Part shown: piece after piece, positions 21,561 through 31,636 of the stretch | How positions within the stretch are numbered: position 1 is the stretch's first letter | How the letters are laid out: the number at the start of each line of letters is the position of its first letter | Assembly (NCBI GenBank): GCA_022059125.1 | Contig: JAEUWY010000016.1 | Span: 372,001 to 436,000, forward strand | DNA: 64,000 nt | Direction: 5' to 3' | Source of the DNA: Corynespora cassiicola | Taxonomy: Eukaryota; Ascomycota; Dothideomycetes; Pleosporales; Corynesporascaceae | Notes under the pieces: model-generated | Database searches by the model: none | What the model saw: the letters and a program-made list of their open reading frames with translations, nothing else | Told to the model about the DNA's origin: nothing | Position numbers and translations under genes: made by a program

Positions 21561-22166
21561 GGTAGGTAGCAGTCGAACGAAACTGATGTCTTGTTGTAAG
21601 AGGGCCGTTTCTATAGCTGTGGAGTAGTGTGCTCGCGATGCCGTTTCTGGGCCTGGACCTGAATGTGCATGTAATACTCGCACTGGAAAACCGGGCATGG
21701 ACCTGGGGATGTTTATCTTGCGGACTGTAGTAGCTTGTTGGCCAAGTTACTGCGGCTAGATCTCAGCCACGAGCATCGACAAGTCTTTGATGTAGTCTGT
21801 CAGGCCGCCCAAGCTAACTATCCGATGGTCGATCGGATGGCCGCTGCGACTCGGTCATTGGCCACTGGGTGTGGTAGCGCTGCGCCAAGGCTCAGCCGCA
21901 CTACTCATCGCTAAGAAGATGGAGCTTCATATAACCTCCTACATCCTACCAATCCAAGAAAACATCCAATTCCGTATGCATGTATAGGGCAACTGCTCCA
22001 AAACTGCTTGCCACTGTATCATGCAATATATAATCCACTCTATATCAATATCTATCTACGCCCCCCTCCCTTTCCCTATTCCACCGTTCTCCACTGGTCT
22101 TCGTATGCTCATAAAACAATCCCAACCATTCCACAATATCCCACCACCCCCAAAAGTCCCTCCATT
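21561..22166. other. Intergenic
   Basis: Leader of the DUF6594-like gene and 3' flank of the GNAT locus. No gene or repeat is recognised. Confidence 0.4.
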
Positions 22167-22779
22167 CTAACTAGGAGAAAAACACTGATACAGCACCCGC
22201 TGCATCCCATCCCCATCCACCAACTCCCCGCACCTCGTAAACCCCGCCTTCTCCACCACCCTATGACTCTTCACACTCCCCACCAAAATCGACGCACGTA
22301 TCTGCTCCCTCACAGCCTCCATATACTCCCCCAATGACAACGTCTGCACTTTGCACTCGACCGCGTTCCTCCCAGCCTTCCACCACTCCTCCACAAACGC
22401 CTCCACAAACTCCGACGCATACCCTTGCCCCTCATATGCCTGTCGAACCAGATAAAATACCTCAGGCCACTGACCGTCATACCAGTATGTGCCTCCCTCG
22501 CCTATGAGCGGACCCTCGGCGTCGTTGTCGCGCTTGAGAAAGATGCCGAAGCGGTGCCAGTCTTGCGAGTCGTCGAACCAGCCGCGTGCGTTTTTTGGCG
22601 TCGGACATGGGGCCGGCGCCGAAGGCGGTCATGGCGTCAGACTCTTTAGCGATTTCATGCCAGGCGGGGGAGTCAGTAGAGGTTAGGGGGCGGAGGATGA
22701 GGCGGGGGGGTGGTGAAGGGGTTTGTGAGTTTGGTGGCTGGGAGGGTATTTTGACTTTGTGGAGGTTAGTTGGGGACAT
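22167..22779 (-). pseudogene. GNAT (RimJ/RimL-type) acetyltransferase with +1 frameshift
   Basis: The 5' part (from ATG 22779) encodes RLILRPLTSTDSPAWHEIA, the first strand and helix of a RimJ/RimL-like N-acetyltransferase. The frame then breaks at a run of six T on + (22591-22596; six A in the gene). With five A the reading continues as DAKNARGWFDDSQDWHRFGI. Downstream, in the new frame, come the GNAT core (FYLVRQAYEGQGYASEFVEAF, acetyl-CoA loop) and the hallmark SHRVVEKAGFTRCGEL, to the stop at 22167. No intron with good sites explains the shift. It is either a genuine null allele or a homopolymer error in the assembly. An intact gene would make about 204 residues; its substrate is unknown. 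Confidence 0.75.
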
Positions 22780-22964
22780 GGTGGTATGTGGCGGTAGGGG
22801 GCTGGCGGCAAGCCTATTGGTGTGTGATGAAGCATGGCCTCTATCCAGTCACTCTGACATTACAAGATTTGGCGTTAGATCAAACAAGTGCCTTGAGAGC
22901 TTAGTTGAGATGTATTGATGACATAGACCTTAAAGAAACCCTTTCCCTATCTAGGCTATCTACT

Positions 22965-24086
22965 TTATAAATCACTGCCTACTAGTCTTTTCGCAAGTTT
23001 CCTTCCACCACCACACTCATCGATCTTTTTGTCAATCTCGGTCTCGCTATATAGATCCGAGTTACTCCAAATGAATATGAAATGCGCTGATAACAACTGT
23101 TTTGCCCTGTATGTCCTTTCCGGTTCCTCTAGCGGCGCATCTTTTATTCTCTTCAATACCATATCCACCCACCAGGTTTCACCAGAATCCCAGCTATCTT
23201 GGAGCGATAGGTCTCCCTTCATAAAAGACTCCAGCAGACAAACCTCTTCCTTCTTGTTTTCGTCCTTCTCTTTAAAGAGCCTGCTTTCTCCCCTTATCAT
23301 TTCCTCCACGAACACTTGCATAGACCCTCTCGGATCTTTCCATCCCTCAAACCTAGTAATTCTCTCATCTTGCAAAATGCTTCCCAGATTCTTAAGTCCT
23401 TCACTAAAATATTGCATCTTCACCTCAAACACAACTCCTCTCTCCCAGATATTTTCTTTCTTCCAAAACTGGCGCAAATGAGCGAAGGCTTCCTCGTTGA
23501 AGCATTCTAGATCCTCGTGCTTTCGCGCAGCGATGAGCCAGTCCCCAATAATGGCCTCCTCGGAGATGACCTCAGAGGTTCTTTTGTCAAGACGACAAAT
23601 GGCGTATTTGAGGAGCGCCAGCTGAATATCGGTTGAAAACAGTAGAGTTGGAGAAGCTTGATCAGAGAAGACTGCAACAAAAGTGGCTTGCAGAGGTTGG
23701 GTGGGTGTTAAATAGAAGAAAAAGGGCTGGCTATGGTGATTTTGTACTTGACTAGAGTGGCGCAGAAGGTGGCGGGTGTAACGTATGACTGCGTACAAAA
23801 GAGCATGTAATGACTGAAAAGTTGCAACTGACTCACTGCTAAACCATTTTGATGACAAGACTACCGGAGGAAAACCCCCAGGCTTGCCCCTAAACGGACC
23901 CCCCAGGGCTGTAGAAAGTATACAGACGAAAAGGACTTGAAGATTAGTAGGGTAGATTTTTAAACTACTACATTTAAAGGGATTACTAGTCAACCTGTGC
24001 TCCATATTCCTCTTCACTGGACTACTACATTGGCTCATCACCTCGTGCAAAGAGTCACTGTTAACGAAAAATACCATTGGAAACAA
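22965..24086 (-). CDS. Family A unknown protein (up to 373 aa, start uncertain)
   Basis: The conserved part begins at about residue 150 of this frame: DIQLALLKYAICRL, AIIGDWLIAARKHEDLE, EGWKDPRGSMQVFVEEM, then AHFIFIWSNSDLYSETEI and DECGGGRKLAKRLVG at the end. These blocks match the 24585 and 14269 proteins in order. The first 150 residues have no counterpart there and look like translated promoter/leader: TGACTCA at 23829-23835 and a TATTTAA-like box near 23710 lie inside this part. No in-frame ATG stands between those elements and the conserved region, so the true 5' end may need a short upstream exon, or the gene may have lost its start. Function unknown. Confidence 0.58.
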   Translation of the reverse strand: MFPMVFFVNSDSLHEVMSQCSSPVKRNMEHRLTSNPFKCSSLKIYPTNLQVLFVCILSTALGGPFRGKPGGFPPVVLSSKWFSSESVATFQSLHALLYAVIRYTRHLLRHSSQVQNHHSQPFFFYLTPTQPLQATFVAVFSDQASPTLLFSTDIQLALLKYAICRLDKRTSEVISEEAIIGDWLIAARKHEDLECFNEEAFAHLRQFWKKENIWERGVVFEVKMQYFSEGLKNLGSILQDERITRFEGWKDPRGSMQVFVEEMIRGESRLFKEKDENKKEEVCLLESFMKGDLSLQDSWDSGETWWVDMVLKRIKDAPLEEPERTYRAKQLLSAHFIFIWSNSDLYSETEIDKKIDECGGGRKLAKRLVGSDL

Positions 24087-24584
24087 CCTGTTCAGAGCTA
24101 TTTACTGAGGTAAATAGAAAATCGAGGGTCGCATATGCCTGGTCCACGTATTACAGAAAAAAAGATATACACCAAACGCGACCTTTTTCACATAAATAGT
24201 TCTGGAAACAATGTCGGTACTGTATTTTTTCTGTTCGGAGTGACATGAGACGGTTCCATTTGGCATTAACAGTACTTTCAGTACTTCGAACACCATTTTA
24301 CCGCTAACTAATAATATATTAGACCCGCACGACCCAGCTTTGTACTCATATCATTAAGTTATTTACTTTACAGCTCAGCACAAATGCTTTTAAAAACGGT
24401 AAAACTCTTAGATGAGATCGAGTGACCACAGGCATACTGCCATGTTCTGATTCTTTTTAAATCGTCTAAAGAAATGTTTGATATGTCGCGGACCATAAAT
24501 TGAACACAGAGAAAGCTTATTCATCATCATAATCATCGTTGCATTCTATATATGGCTATCCCCTAATAAAATAAGGGCGAACCA
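24087..24584. other. AT-rich intergenic spacer
   Basis: No coding signature and no recognisable repeat between two family A genes. Confidence 0.4.
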
Positions 24585-25316
24585 CTACTCTTTACCAGCC
24601 ACCAAAATCCTAGCTAGTTTCTTTACCCCCCCAAGCTGTTTAATTTTTTGTCCGAGCTTAGTCTCTTGATAGTCTTTCCAGGAGCGGATAACATGGGCAA
24701 AATGGCCACGTATAATGGCCCTTATGTGCTTTATCGCCTTTTGCCCCGCCTCCTCTAAGGATTCCTCATTATTTACAACATCTCCTATGTCGATTTTATA
24801 TTCCCGAGGACATCTATATATAAGATGAAAGTTCTCATTCATCATATGTTCCGCAGCTTGGATCTCTATAGCCTCTTCTGGTCCGCTTGGTCCGTCATAG
24901 AACTTCTTAGCCAGAGAATATCTATCATCCATCAAAACTTTGTAACTAGTCCTTGGAGTTTTCCACTCGGGGGCTTCTTTATTCCTCTCATCATTCAGGA
25001 ATTTTTCTATCTCTGGGAGGTCCTTGATGGTTTTTACATCTTGTATGATCTTAGTCTCAGGGCTCATTTTTTTCCATAATTCTATCCTCATCCGGAGACT
25101 ATTGTACAACAGTATCCCGATGTCTGGCCTTTCCTGGATAGCCGGCGAATCATCGAGCAAATCTCCGATAAAAGCCTCATAAGATTCGTGCTCGCATTTA
25201 AGTTTATCGGGATCTGTGAAGATATAATATAGGATCGCTATATCGAGGTCTTTCGCTGCCACGGGTGCTGCTGTAAGAATTTCGCCATGTTGGCTTGTCC
25301 TGGAGAGCTGGAACAT
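24585..25316 (-). CDS. Family A unknown protein (243 aa)
   Basis: Unrecognised function. Ordered family blocks: KDLDIAILYYIFTDPDK (residues about 22-38), AFIGDLLDD, TIKDLPEIEKFLNDERNK, EWKTPRTSYKVLMDDRYSL, AIEIQAAEHMM, and C-terminal HFAHVIRSWKDYQETKLGQ with QLGGVKKLARILV. It is closest to the 14269 and 22965 proteins. No CAT (ATG on this strand) lies between the TATA box at 25586-25592 and the region just upstream. A leader intron ending at the GATAGCAG acceptor near 25349 would remove the single out-of-frame ATG at about 25356, leaving 25316 as first start. The shared C-terminal HF motif and GG-K-L ending are the clearest family marks. Confidence 0.7.
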   Translation of the reverse strand: MFQLSRTSQHGEILTAAPVAAKDLDIAILYYIFTDPDKLKCEHESYEAFIGDLLDDSPAIQERPDIGILLYNSLRMRIELWKKMSPETKIIQDVKTIKDLPEIEKFLNDERNKEAPEWKTPRTSYKVLMDDRYSLAKKFYDGPSGPEEAIEIQAAEHMMNENFHLIYRCPREYKIDIGDVVNNEESLEEAGQKAIKHIRAIIRGHFAHVIRSWKDYQETKLGQKIKQLGGVKKLARILVAGKE

Positions 25317-25983
25317 CGTGTATGCCGGATTCTTTTTCTGTGGTGTCTGCTATCATTTAACAAATTTTTATTAAAAAAAAAGAACTTATTTACCTCTGCT
25401 TATGGGTAATATCTATGACAGGTATGTTTGATCGTAATGGACAGACTAGACTGATGATGTCTGAAGCGGCAGCTGTGTAGTATCTGCAAGTTGAGCTGAT
25501 CTGGTAAAGTAAGATAGCTTGTACAACAGAATAATGTATTGGAAAGTGTTTGAATGGAATAATAGTGAAGAAAAAAAAACACGGCTTTTATACGTCACCT
25601 GAATGACTCAAAATCTAGCTTGCGATGACTGTTATTGTATATGACAATGAGAGTTACAGTCACCTACTGAGAGACTTTGTTTATGACACTCATATTAATG
25701 AGTGTATAGCAGTAACCCAGTCGCCACCGAATCGTGTGGCAACACTGCCTTGAAAGGCTTTTCCAACTTTCCTCCCTAATGGCGATTGGCTGGGATGTGA
25801 AATTTTTTTTATAGGCCATCTATATTTGCTTCCCACAGGCTGATTGTAATTGATTGATTAAGACAACGTGCTCTATAGTACGAGAAATTACCCAAAATAA
25901 AATCGTAGAATATTCAAAGAGCTATTGCTAGGTAACTCTCTTTGCCAACCAACCTGAACCGCGCCACCCTCCCTCCTCCGCCT
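25317..25983. promoter_or_regulatory. Promoter of family A gene with GAGTCAT - TATAAAA module
   Basis: Read on the minus strand, GAGTCAT (25609-25603) is followed ten bases later by TATAAAA (25592-25586) in the context TATAAAAGCC, the same context as at 14013. The remainder is AT-rich spacer up to the F-box gene end at 25984. Confidence 0.55.
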
Positions 25984-27735
25984 CTACCTCGTTTGCCCCT
26001 GCCAAAATTTATCATAGAGCACCGCATTTGCCCCATACCTTCTATTCAACCTCTTATTCCTCTCCCGCCTCCTTATCTCCTCCTCAACCGCCCCCACCCC
26101 CGCCCTCTCATCCCTCTTCTTACCAACCCTAGGCCACCTAATCCCCCCTCCCCCCTCCTTTCTCCTCAGAGCCTCCAACTCCCCATCCCCCGCCCCCCTA
26201 TACGGTCTCAACCCCATCTCTCTCGGCCTCGCAACCCCCACCTGCCCTCCCTCTCCCACCCACAGCACGACATCCGCCTTCGCACCCACCCCCGCAATCT
26301 CCTCCTGCAGCCTGACCACCGAAAACGCGACCTTCAGGAACGCCGGGGCCGAGGGGGCGCGCCGGCCGAGTATGTACGTGAAGGCGCGTGTGCAGCTCTC
26401 GATGCTGACGAAGGCGCGCGTCTGAGGTGTTGCATCTTCCAGGTGCAGGATTAGAGATAGGTGCGCGAGGTGCGGAAATCGGGCCAGGCTGTCGAGGATA
26501 GGCGTTGGGAAGTCCGGCGGGTGGGGGGTGGGACGGATGGCGAGGTCGAGGGTTAGGGAGGCGAGGGCTGGGCAGAGAGACGCCAGCGCTAGCAGTTCGC
26601 CTGAGGTTGGCACCTTGAGGGAAAGGTTTGGGAGGCTGTCGAGGTAGATGGCGTGCGAGATGTCCAAGTCGCGGACCGTTCTGGGTATGTGGGAGAGGAT
26701 GGGGGTGGGGATTAGGTGGCGGGAGAGCGGGGAGGGGTTGTGTGTCGGATACACGTAGACGAAGTTGCGGACTTTCCCCAGGGTGCGCTTCAGGCTGGGG
26801 GAAAGGGTGCTCATGTACTGCTCTACGAAATCGAGGTCTTCGTCTTCGGTGGGTGGGTAGAGGGAGAGGGATTCGAGGTTGGGCACCTTGCCGATGAATT
26901 CGGTGAGGAGTTCCATGTCTTGGAGGGCGAGGTCTTTGAGTTCGGTCCAGCCGCCGGGACCCGCCCATAAGTTCAGCTCTTCTCGGGTGAAGAATTCGGG
27001 CAGGAGGAAGAGTTGCAGGGTCTCAAGGCGAGGGAGTTTGGCGCCTCGGAACATGTGGGTCATCTTGGGATAAGTAAACTCCGGCTGTGATCTATTGAAG
27101 TCGATGACAAGGGTCTTGAGCGTGGGCGTGTTTTTGAGAAAAGCGACCATGTCTTTCTTGAGTTCCGGGTAGCGCTGATTTGTTCCTGGAGCGTAGGTGA
27201 ACGCTGTCAAACTCAACGAGGCTGAGGTGTACTTGAAGCCAGCGTTCAGTGGTGCGCAATTGTCCCAGGCCTTGGGCACCGTCTGTTTTGCATGGATCTT
27301 CACGTTAGTCCGAGGTGATGTGATGCTTAGCCTGTCCAGAATGAGGGGAGAGACCTGCCGATACGAAAACCACTCGAGTGATTGTAGGTTCGTCACCCTA
27401 GTGAGCAGCACGCCGATTTCCTGCAGCTGCTTTTGCGTCGTCTCGGATGTCTGATAGACGCATAAGTGGCGAATATAGCTTGGCAACTGAGAGCCACTTC
27501 TGATCAACCGCGTGAGTAAATCCCGGTGCGGTGCCTTCGAGAACTTGATCCACACGGTTCGGTAGATCCAGGGCACGCAGAGCATGTAAAGCGAGGAACA
27601 TACTTTGCTGAGGTTGACTAAATCATCAAAATTGCAGTGGTATATGTGCTTAAAAAAGACCTGAAGGACGTCGTAGTGCAGTTTGTCCAACATGGTGACT
27701 CGTTTGCGCCATTTGAGAACGGATAGCTTGGGCAT
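25984..27735 (-). CDS. F-box / leucine-rich-repeat-like protein (583 aa)
   Basis: Residues 16-65 have an F-box-like pattern (LHYDVLQVFFKHIYHCNFDDLVNLSKVCSSLY, then PWIYRTVWIKF). A long region of degenerate Leu-rich repeats follows (TLKTLVIDF, LPRLETLQLFLLPEF, ELKDLALQDMELL, NLESLSLYP, FPHLAHLSLIL), as in fungal F-box substrate adaptors of SCF ubiquitin ligases. The C-terminal 90 residues are Gly/Arg-rich and charged. The DNA is markedly more GC-rich over its 3' half than in the flanking islands. No introns are needed. An adaptor role is inferred from architecture; partners are unknown. Confidence 0.75.
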   Translation of the reverse strand: MPKLSVLKWRKRVTMLDKLHYDVLQVFFKHIYHCNFDDLVNLSKVCSSLYMLCVPWIYRTVWIKFSKAPHRDLLTRLIRSGSQLPSYIRHLCVYQTSETTQKQLQEIGVLLTRVTNLQSLEWFSYRQVSPLILDRLSITSPRTNVKIHAKQTVPKAWDNCAPLNAGFKYTSASLSLTAFTYAPGTNQRYPELKKDMVAFLKNTPTLKTLVIDFNRSQPEFTYPKMTHMFRGAKLPRLETLQLFLLPEFFTREELNLWAGPGGWTELKDLALQDMELLTEFIGKVPNLESLSLYPPTEDEDLDFVEQYMSTLSPSLKRTLGKVRNFVYVYPTHNPSPLSRHLIPTPILSHIPRTVRDLDISHAIYLDSLPNLSLKVPTSGELLALASLCPALASLTLDLAIRPTPHPPDFPTPILDSLARFPHLAHLSLILHLEDATPQTRAFVSIESCTRAFTYILGRRAPSAPAFLKVAFSVVRLQEEIAGVGAKADVVLWVGEGGQVGVARPREMGLRPYRGAGDGELEALRRKEGGGGIRWPRVGKKRDERAGVGAVEEEIRRRERNKRLNRRYGANAVLYDKFWQGQTR

Positions 27736-28596
27736 TGTCGGGGTGTGGATGTTTTGGGGGTGGCTCGCTCATGGTGTTGGGAGAACTGATTGGGATCGAG
27801 ACTGATGAGAGAAACTTCTTTTCCATTGGAGGTGGTGAGAGCAAGCAGTGGAGATGGTGACACTTAGCCGGGCAATGAGCCATGGTAAAGGAACTGCCCA
27901 ACTCTCAGCAAAAACAGACTTGATGACAGTGTCCAATGTAAGCATCATGGGCTGGCATTTGGGCGATTCAAAAGTACATATATTGAGATACATTATTATT
28001 CCCTTGACGCAGTATCTTTCTGTCTGTTAGTGGAGTATTGAAGGTAGATATTAGAGTTGATAGACGCAGTGCCCACCCACCTGCCTTTGTCCCAAGCCAT
28101 GGTGCCAGCCAACCACCTTTTCCCCAGAGGAAATAGTAAACAGACCTATAAGACCTAGCAGTTATACCTCTCTCCACAACTAATCCTCTGCTGTACCGTC
28201 TTACGATGAGTAAACCCAGAGACCACCTCCTCATCCCAACGTGCCTAGGTAGGCGTAGCGCCAAGCCCCCACGTGCTCCCGGGCCCCCGCCGCCAATCAC
28301 AGGCGGGCTGATGACACGCCCGCGCAAACGCCGACGACAAACAACCTCGGCATTTGAATCCTCGCATCGCGGAACCACCGCCCATATCCGCCCGCCTCGA
28401 CGTCGCCCACACGCTCTCATAAAAACTCCCCGGAATCTCCCTTCTCCACGACCCCATTCCCGCCTCCACACATCCCCCCCTTACGCCCTCGTCCGCCTCC
28501 TTCGCCCGCCACACACGCCCGCCCGCACCGATACACATCAAAGTATACGCACGCCCTTCGCCGCCAATTAACCCGCGACCCCGAGCAGCGACCAAC
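27736..28596. other. Divergent intergenic region
   Basis: Separates the F-box gene (-) from the cytochrome b5 gene (+). An open frame at 28206-28571 on + is Pro/Arg/His-rich, runs into the probable leader of the b5 gene and has no domain; it is not called. Confidence 0.4.
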
Positions 28597-29245
28597 ATGT
28601 CGGAAACCTTCACCCCCAAGCAAGTGGCCGAGCACAACACGGTGGACAACGGGCTGTACATCATCATCGACAGCGACGTGTACAAGATGGACAGCTTCGT
28701 GGACGAGCACCCCGGCGGAGCCAAGATCCTGAAGCGTGTCGGCGGCAAGGACGCCAGCAAGCAGTTTTGGAAGGTCCGTCCACCTCTCTACCTCTGCCCT
28801 CCCATATATCTTTTCTTTCTTTTCGCATCTATTTTGGCGCAGGGCAGGCCGCTCAGACCTCCTCCCGGCCGTCTGCCCTGAAGATCAGATGATCCCCATT
28901 TTGGTACCTGAGGCTGGCAAGATGGCGATGGGCGCGGGTCCTTCCACCACCCACCCACCCACCCATTTTTGCTTCTTCCTGGCCCTGGATTGGGGATGCG
29001 CACTGCGAGGACGGGAACGAGAGGGGCTTGTGCCCCGTCCCCCATCCACCGCATCCTCCCGCTCCGCAGCCACCCTAGAAACGTTCCCGCCTCCCTTATT
29101 TCCCCTCAAAAGCACCACCAGCTTCCAAAAAGCACATCTCGGTCCTCTTGCTAACATGCCGTTCCAGTACCACAACGAAGGCGTGCTGAAGAAGTACGCC
29201 CCAAAGCTGAAAATCGGCTCCGTGAAGGAGGATGCAAAGCTCTGA
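28597..29245 (+). CDS. Small cytochrome b5-domain protein (84 aa, two exons)
   Basis: Exon 1 (28597..28773) encodes residues 1-59 with EHPGGAKILKRVGGKDASKQFWK, the heme-binding core with the first axial His in HPGG. Exon 2 (29168..29245) supplies YHNEGVLKKYAPKLKIGSV with the second His. The junction AAG|GTCCGT...CCAG|TAC keeps frame and restores FWKYHNEG, a canonical b5 sequence. The 394-nt intron is several times longer than any other in the window and contains a CCAC microsatellite. There is no C-terminal membrane anchor, so the product should be a soluble electron carrier donating to desaturases, hydroxylases or P450s. This is a stand-alone b5, distinct from the fused domain at 777-970. 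Confidence 0.85.
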
Positions 29246-30544
29246 TTCCCTCCTCCCATCCTTTCCGACCCTTTCGATCGATTTCCCTGTTCTGCATTTG
29301 AAATGTCGCGGTTTCGCTTCGCCTTACTTTGTTTTTTCCACCACTTCCGCACTTTACTTTCCGGGCTATTGCGTTGTGGAGCGTATACATATACACACAT
29401 ATACACATACACGTTATACAAGAGATATGCTACATACCTACCACAACCACAACCACAACCACAACCACAACCTTGCAAACAAAATGCGCGAGTGAGGCGG
29501 CGGTGAAGTGCTGGCTAGCGCCCGGCATGCATGCGTGCGCATACTTGTATCTCTAGCTCTAGCTCTGTACTACCGTCGCACGGCAGACGAGATGGGACGG
29601 CCGGGATGCGCGGTCCGTATGACGATGACGTAACTGTCTGGCTTGCACCTAATGCACCCACCTGGCATGCCCGACATGGATGCTCTGCACGTGGAACTGT
29701 ACTGTGCATGCCGGGGCAGTGAACGGCGGTGCGTGCGTGCGCATGTGTGCCCTCAAATACGATTTATTTCATTTTGCTTTGCTTTGCTTGGACCGAGGCG
29801 CAACAGTGCGAACATTGCGAAAGCCCCATATTCTAGAGTGCAGTGCCGTGGTGCGTCACGGGATGCGATCGGTGCGGGAATTGCATTACTTCGATTCAGT
29901 CAAACTATCTCTTCCCACCAGAGGCGGCGGGCAGGCAGGGAGCAAGCCCCCTATCCATTCACCCGTCCCCTCTCCTCTCCCCCTTTCCTCCACTCCCCCA
30001 TTACCAAAACTTCCAAAAAAACTCATATCTAAAAAGGTCCATCTAGCGCACTATGGCGCAGCAAGAAACGTATAAAAAACGTATAAAAAAAACTCGAGCA
30101 ATCATTCCAGTCCAGCTCTCTAGGATATAATGCGATAGCAGCGCGTAATTTTGCGAGCGAAAGAAAAACGAGACGAGAAACAAAAAAGAACAATCGAGAT
30201 CTTGACCAGTACGCGGCAGGATTGCGGATTAACAGATCAGGAAATTTTTGGGGCGCATGTACGAGGGGGGGCCATGATATCGCGCGATAAAAGCAATAAA
30301 AAAAGACGTGGTTCAATCACATTGTCCGTCCGTGGGTATCGTTAAACGCCTCCCGTGATGATGATAATGCTGCTCCTGCTGCATGTGCGTATGCGTTGCG
30401 TGCGTGTGTGAATATAAATCGAATAATGCAAAAATGGCGGGGGGTCGGTTGGGGGTCTGAGTCATGTGTACGCGGTTTTGTGTTTCGTTGGGTTTCTTTT
30501 TCTTCTTGTTCGGGCGGCCGTTAAGGTCGTTGGGGTAGTTCCGT
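29246..30544. other. Convergent intergenic region with microsatellites
   Basis: 3' flanks of the b5 gene and of the gene read leftward from 31636. It contains the CCACAA microsatellite described separately and a CA/TA-rich stretch at about 29390-29415. No gene is supported. Confidence 0.4.
29441..29472. repeat. Microsatellite (CCACAA)n
   Basis: Five perfect CCACAA units plus CC, in the 3' flank of the cytochrome b5 gene. Confidence 0.9.
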
Positions 30545-31636
30545 TTAGAAACATAACCACTTCTTCTTGTGTGTCTTCTTCGTCTTCTTGGGGGATGCGC
30601 ACTTCTCCAGTGGTACGCCCTGTAGGCGCAGCGACGAGGTGCTCTTCTCGTCCAACTCGTGCTCGTCGTCCGACACATCCATCCTATAGCGCCGCACGGA
30701 TCCGGCGTCCGAAGTATCCTTTTCGTAGAATTTGGTGGGCGGCGGTCCAGACACGCATCGCGGAATGACTCGTCGTACTAGACACCGGATGCCGCTGTTG
30801 GCTTTGTCGATGCGTTCATATTCGCGGCGTCGAGTGCTTGGCGATGTCCAGTGCATGGTGGTGGCTGTTGCTGGAGCCGCCGTGTCCGCCGCCGTTGCCA
30901 CCGCTGCCACCGCGTCCTCGTTCTGATTGAGGTGGGTTGATTCATTGATAGGAAGCGCGGCAGCCATGTCCGACGGCATGTGTGGCGCAGTAGGCGAGCC
31001 GGGGATGGATCGATTGGGACCGATGTCCGTACCTGCAGAATGCTCGTGTCCGGAAATAGTGGGACTAGGGAGTCCAGAATGCGACTGGTAGGAGGGATTC
31101 GAGAACAGACTGCAACTGCGGAAATGAAGTGCAATCACATCGTCAATGTCGGTGTTCACCGTGGGCACTGTCTGCGTGCTCTTGATGCGGTAGTGGCGGG
31201 CTGGCCGCGAGGGGTCGATGACGGTGCAGGACGTTCGGCGAGACGAGGGCTTAGATCCATGACCGCGGCCGCGCGATTTGACCGTCGAGTTCTCGGAGGA
31301 GCCTATTGATTTGCGCGATTCCTGGGGCCGGCCATGGCGGGCTGACTGCTTTTCAGATGCTGGGCGTTCGGCTTCCATGCCCGAGACGCGCGGGTTCGAA
31401 GGAAACTCGGGCGAATACTTCCTTGCTCTTCGATGGCGCGAGGAGGGGGCGGTGTTGCTGCGGTGGAGGGGATGTGGAGGTTCTTCGGCGGTAATATTTG
31501 GCTGGAGGTCTGTAAATCCACTGTCTACGCGGTCCATCATGGTGGCACAATGTAGACAATGGAATGGAACAAGTATGGCAAGTGGAAGGACTTTGGGGCC
31601 CAGAATAGAAAGATTATTGTGACATTGTCTGGCCAT
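30545..31636 (-). CDS. Unknown fungal protein with basic C-terminus (up to 363 aa)
   Basis: No recognised domain. The frame opens at ATG 31636, but 31540 (MMDRVDSGFTD) is an equally good start because the first 32 residues look unconserved. The N-terminal two thirds are Ser/Pro/Arg-rich and disordered in appearance. The last 100 residues seem the conserved part: GIRCLVRRVIPRCVSGPPPT, then KFYEKDTSDAGSVRRYRMDV, an acidic DDEHELDEK, and a Lys-rich end finishing in KKWLCF. An Ala/Thr-rich stretch near residues 240-262 is low complexity. I would expect a regulatory or cytoskeleton-associated protein; this is a guess. Confidence 0.65.
   Translation of the reverse strand: MARQCHNNLSILGPKVLPLAILVPFHCLHCATMMDRVDSGFTDLQPNITAEEPPHPLHRSNTAPSSRHRRARKYSPEFPSNPRVSGMEAERPASEKQSARHGRPQESRKSIGSSENSTVKSRGRGHGSKPSSRRTSCTVIDPSRPARHYRIKSTQTVPTVNTDIDDVIALHFRSCSLFSNPSYQSHSGLPSPTISGHEHSAGTDIGPNRSIPGSPTAPHMPSDMAAALPINESTHLNQNEDAVAAVATAADTAAPATATTMHWTSPSTRRREYERIDKANSGIRCLVRRVIPRCVSGPPPTKFYEKDTSDAGSVRRYRMDVSDDEHELDEKSTSSLRLQGVPLEKCASPKKTKKTHKKKWLCF

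Noticed and set aside
22965..24086. First 150 codons as part of the family A protein
   Set aside because: They do not align to relatives and contain promoter-like TGACTCA and TATTTAA; kept in the coordinates only because no better start is visible.
28206..28571. Open frame of 121 codons upstream of the cytochrome b5 gene
   Set aside because: Pro/Arg/His-rich translation with no domain, lying in the probable leader of the next gene; treated as chance.
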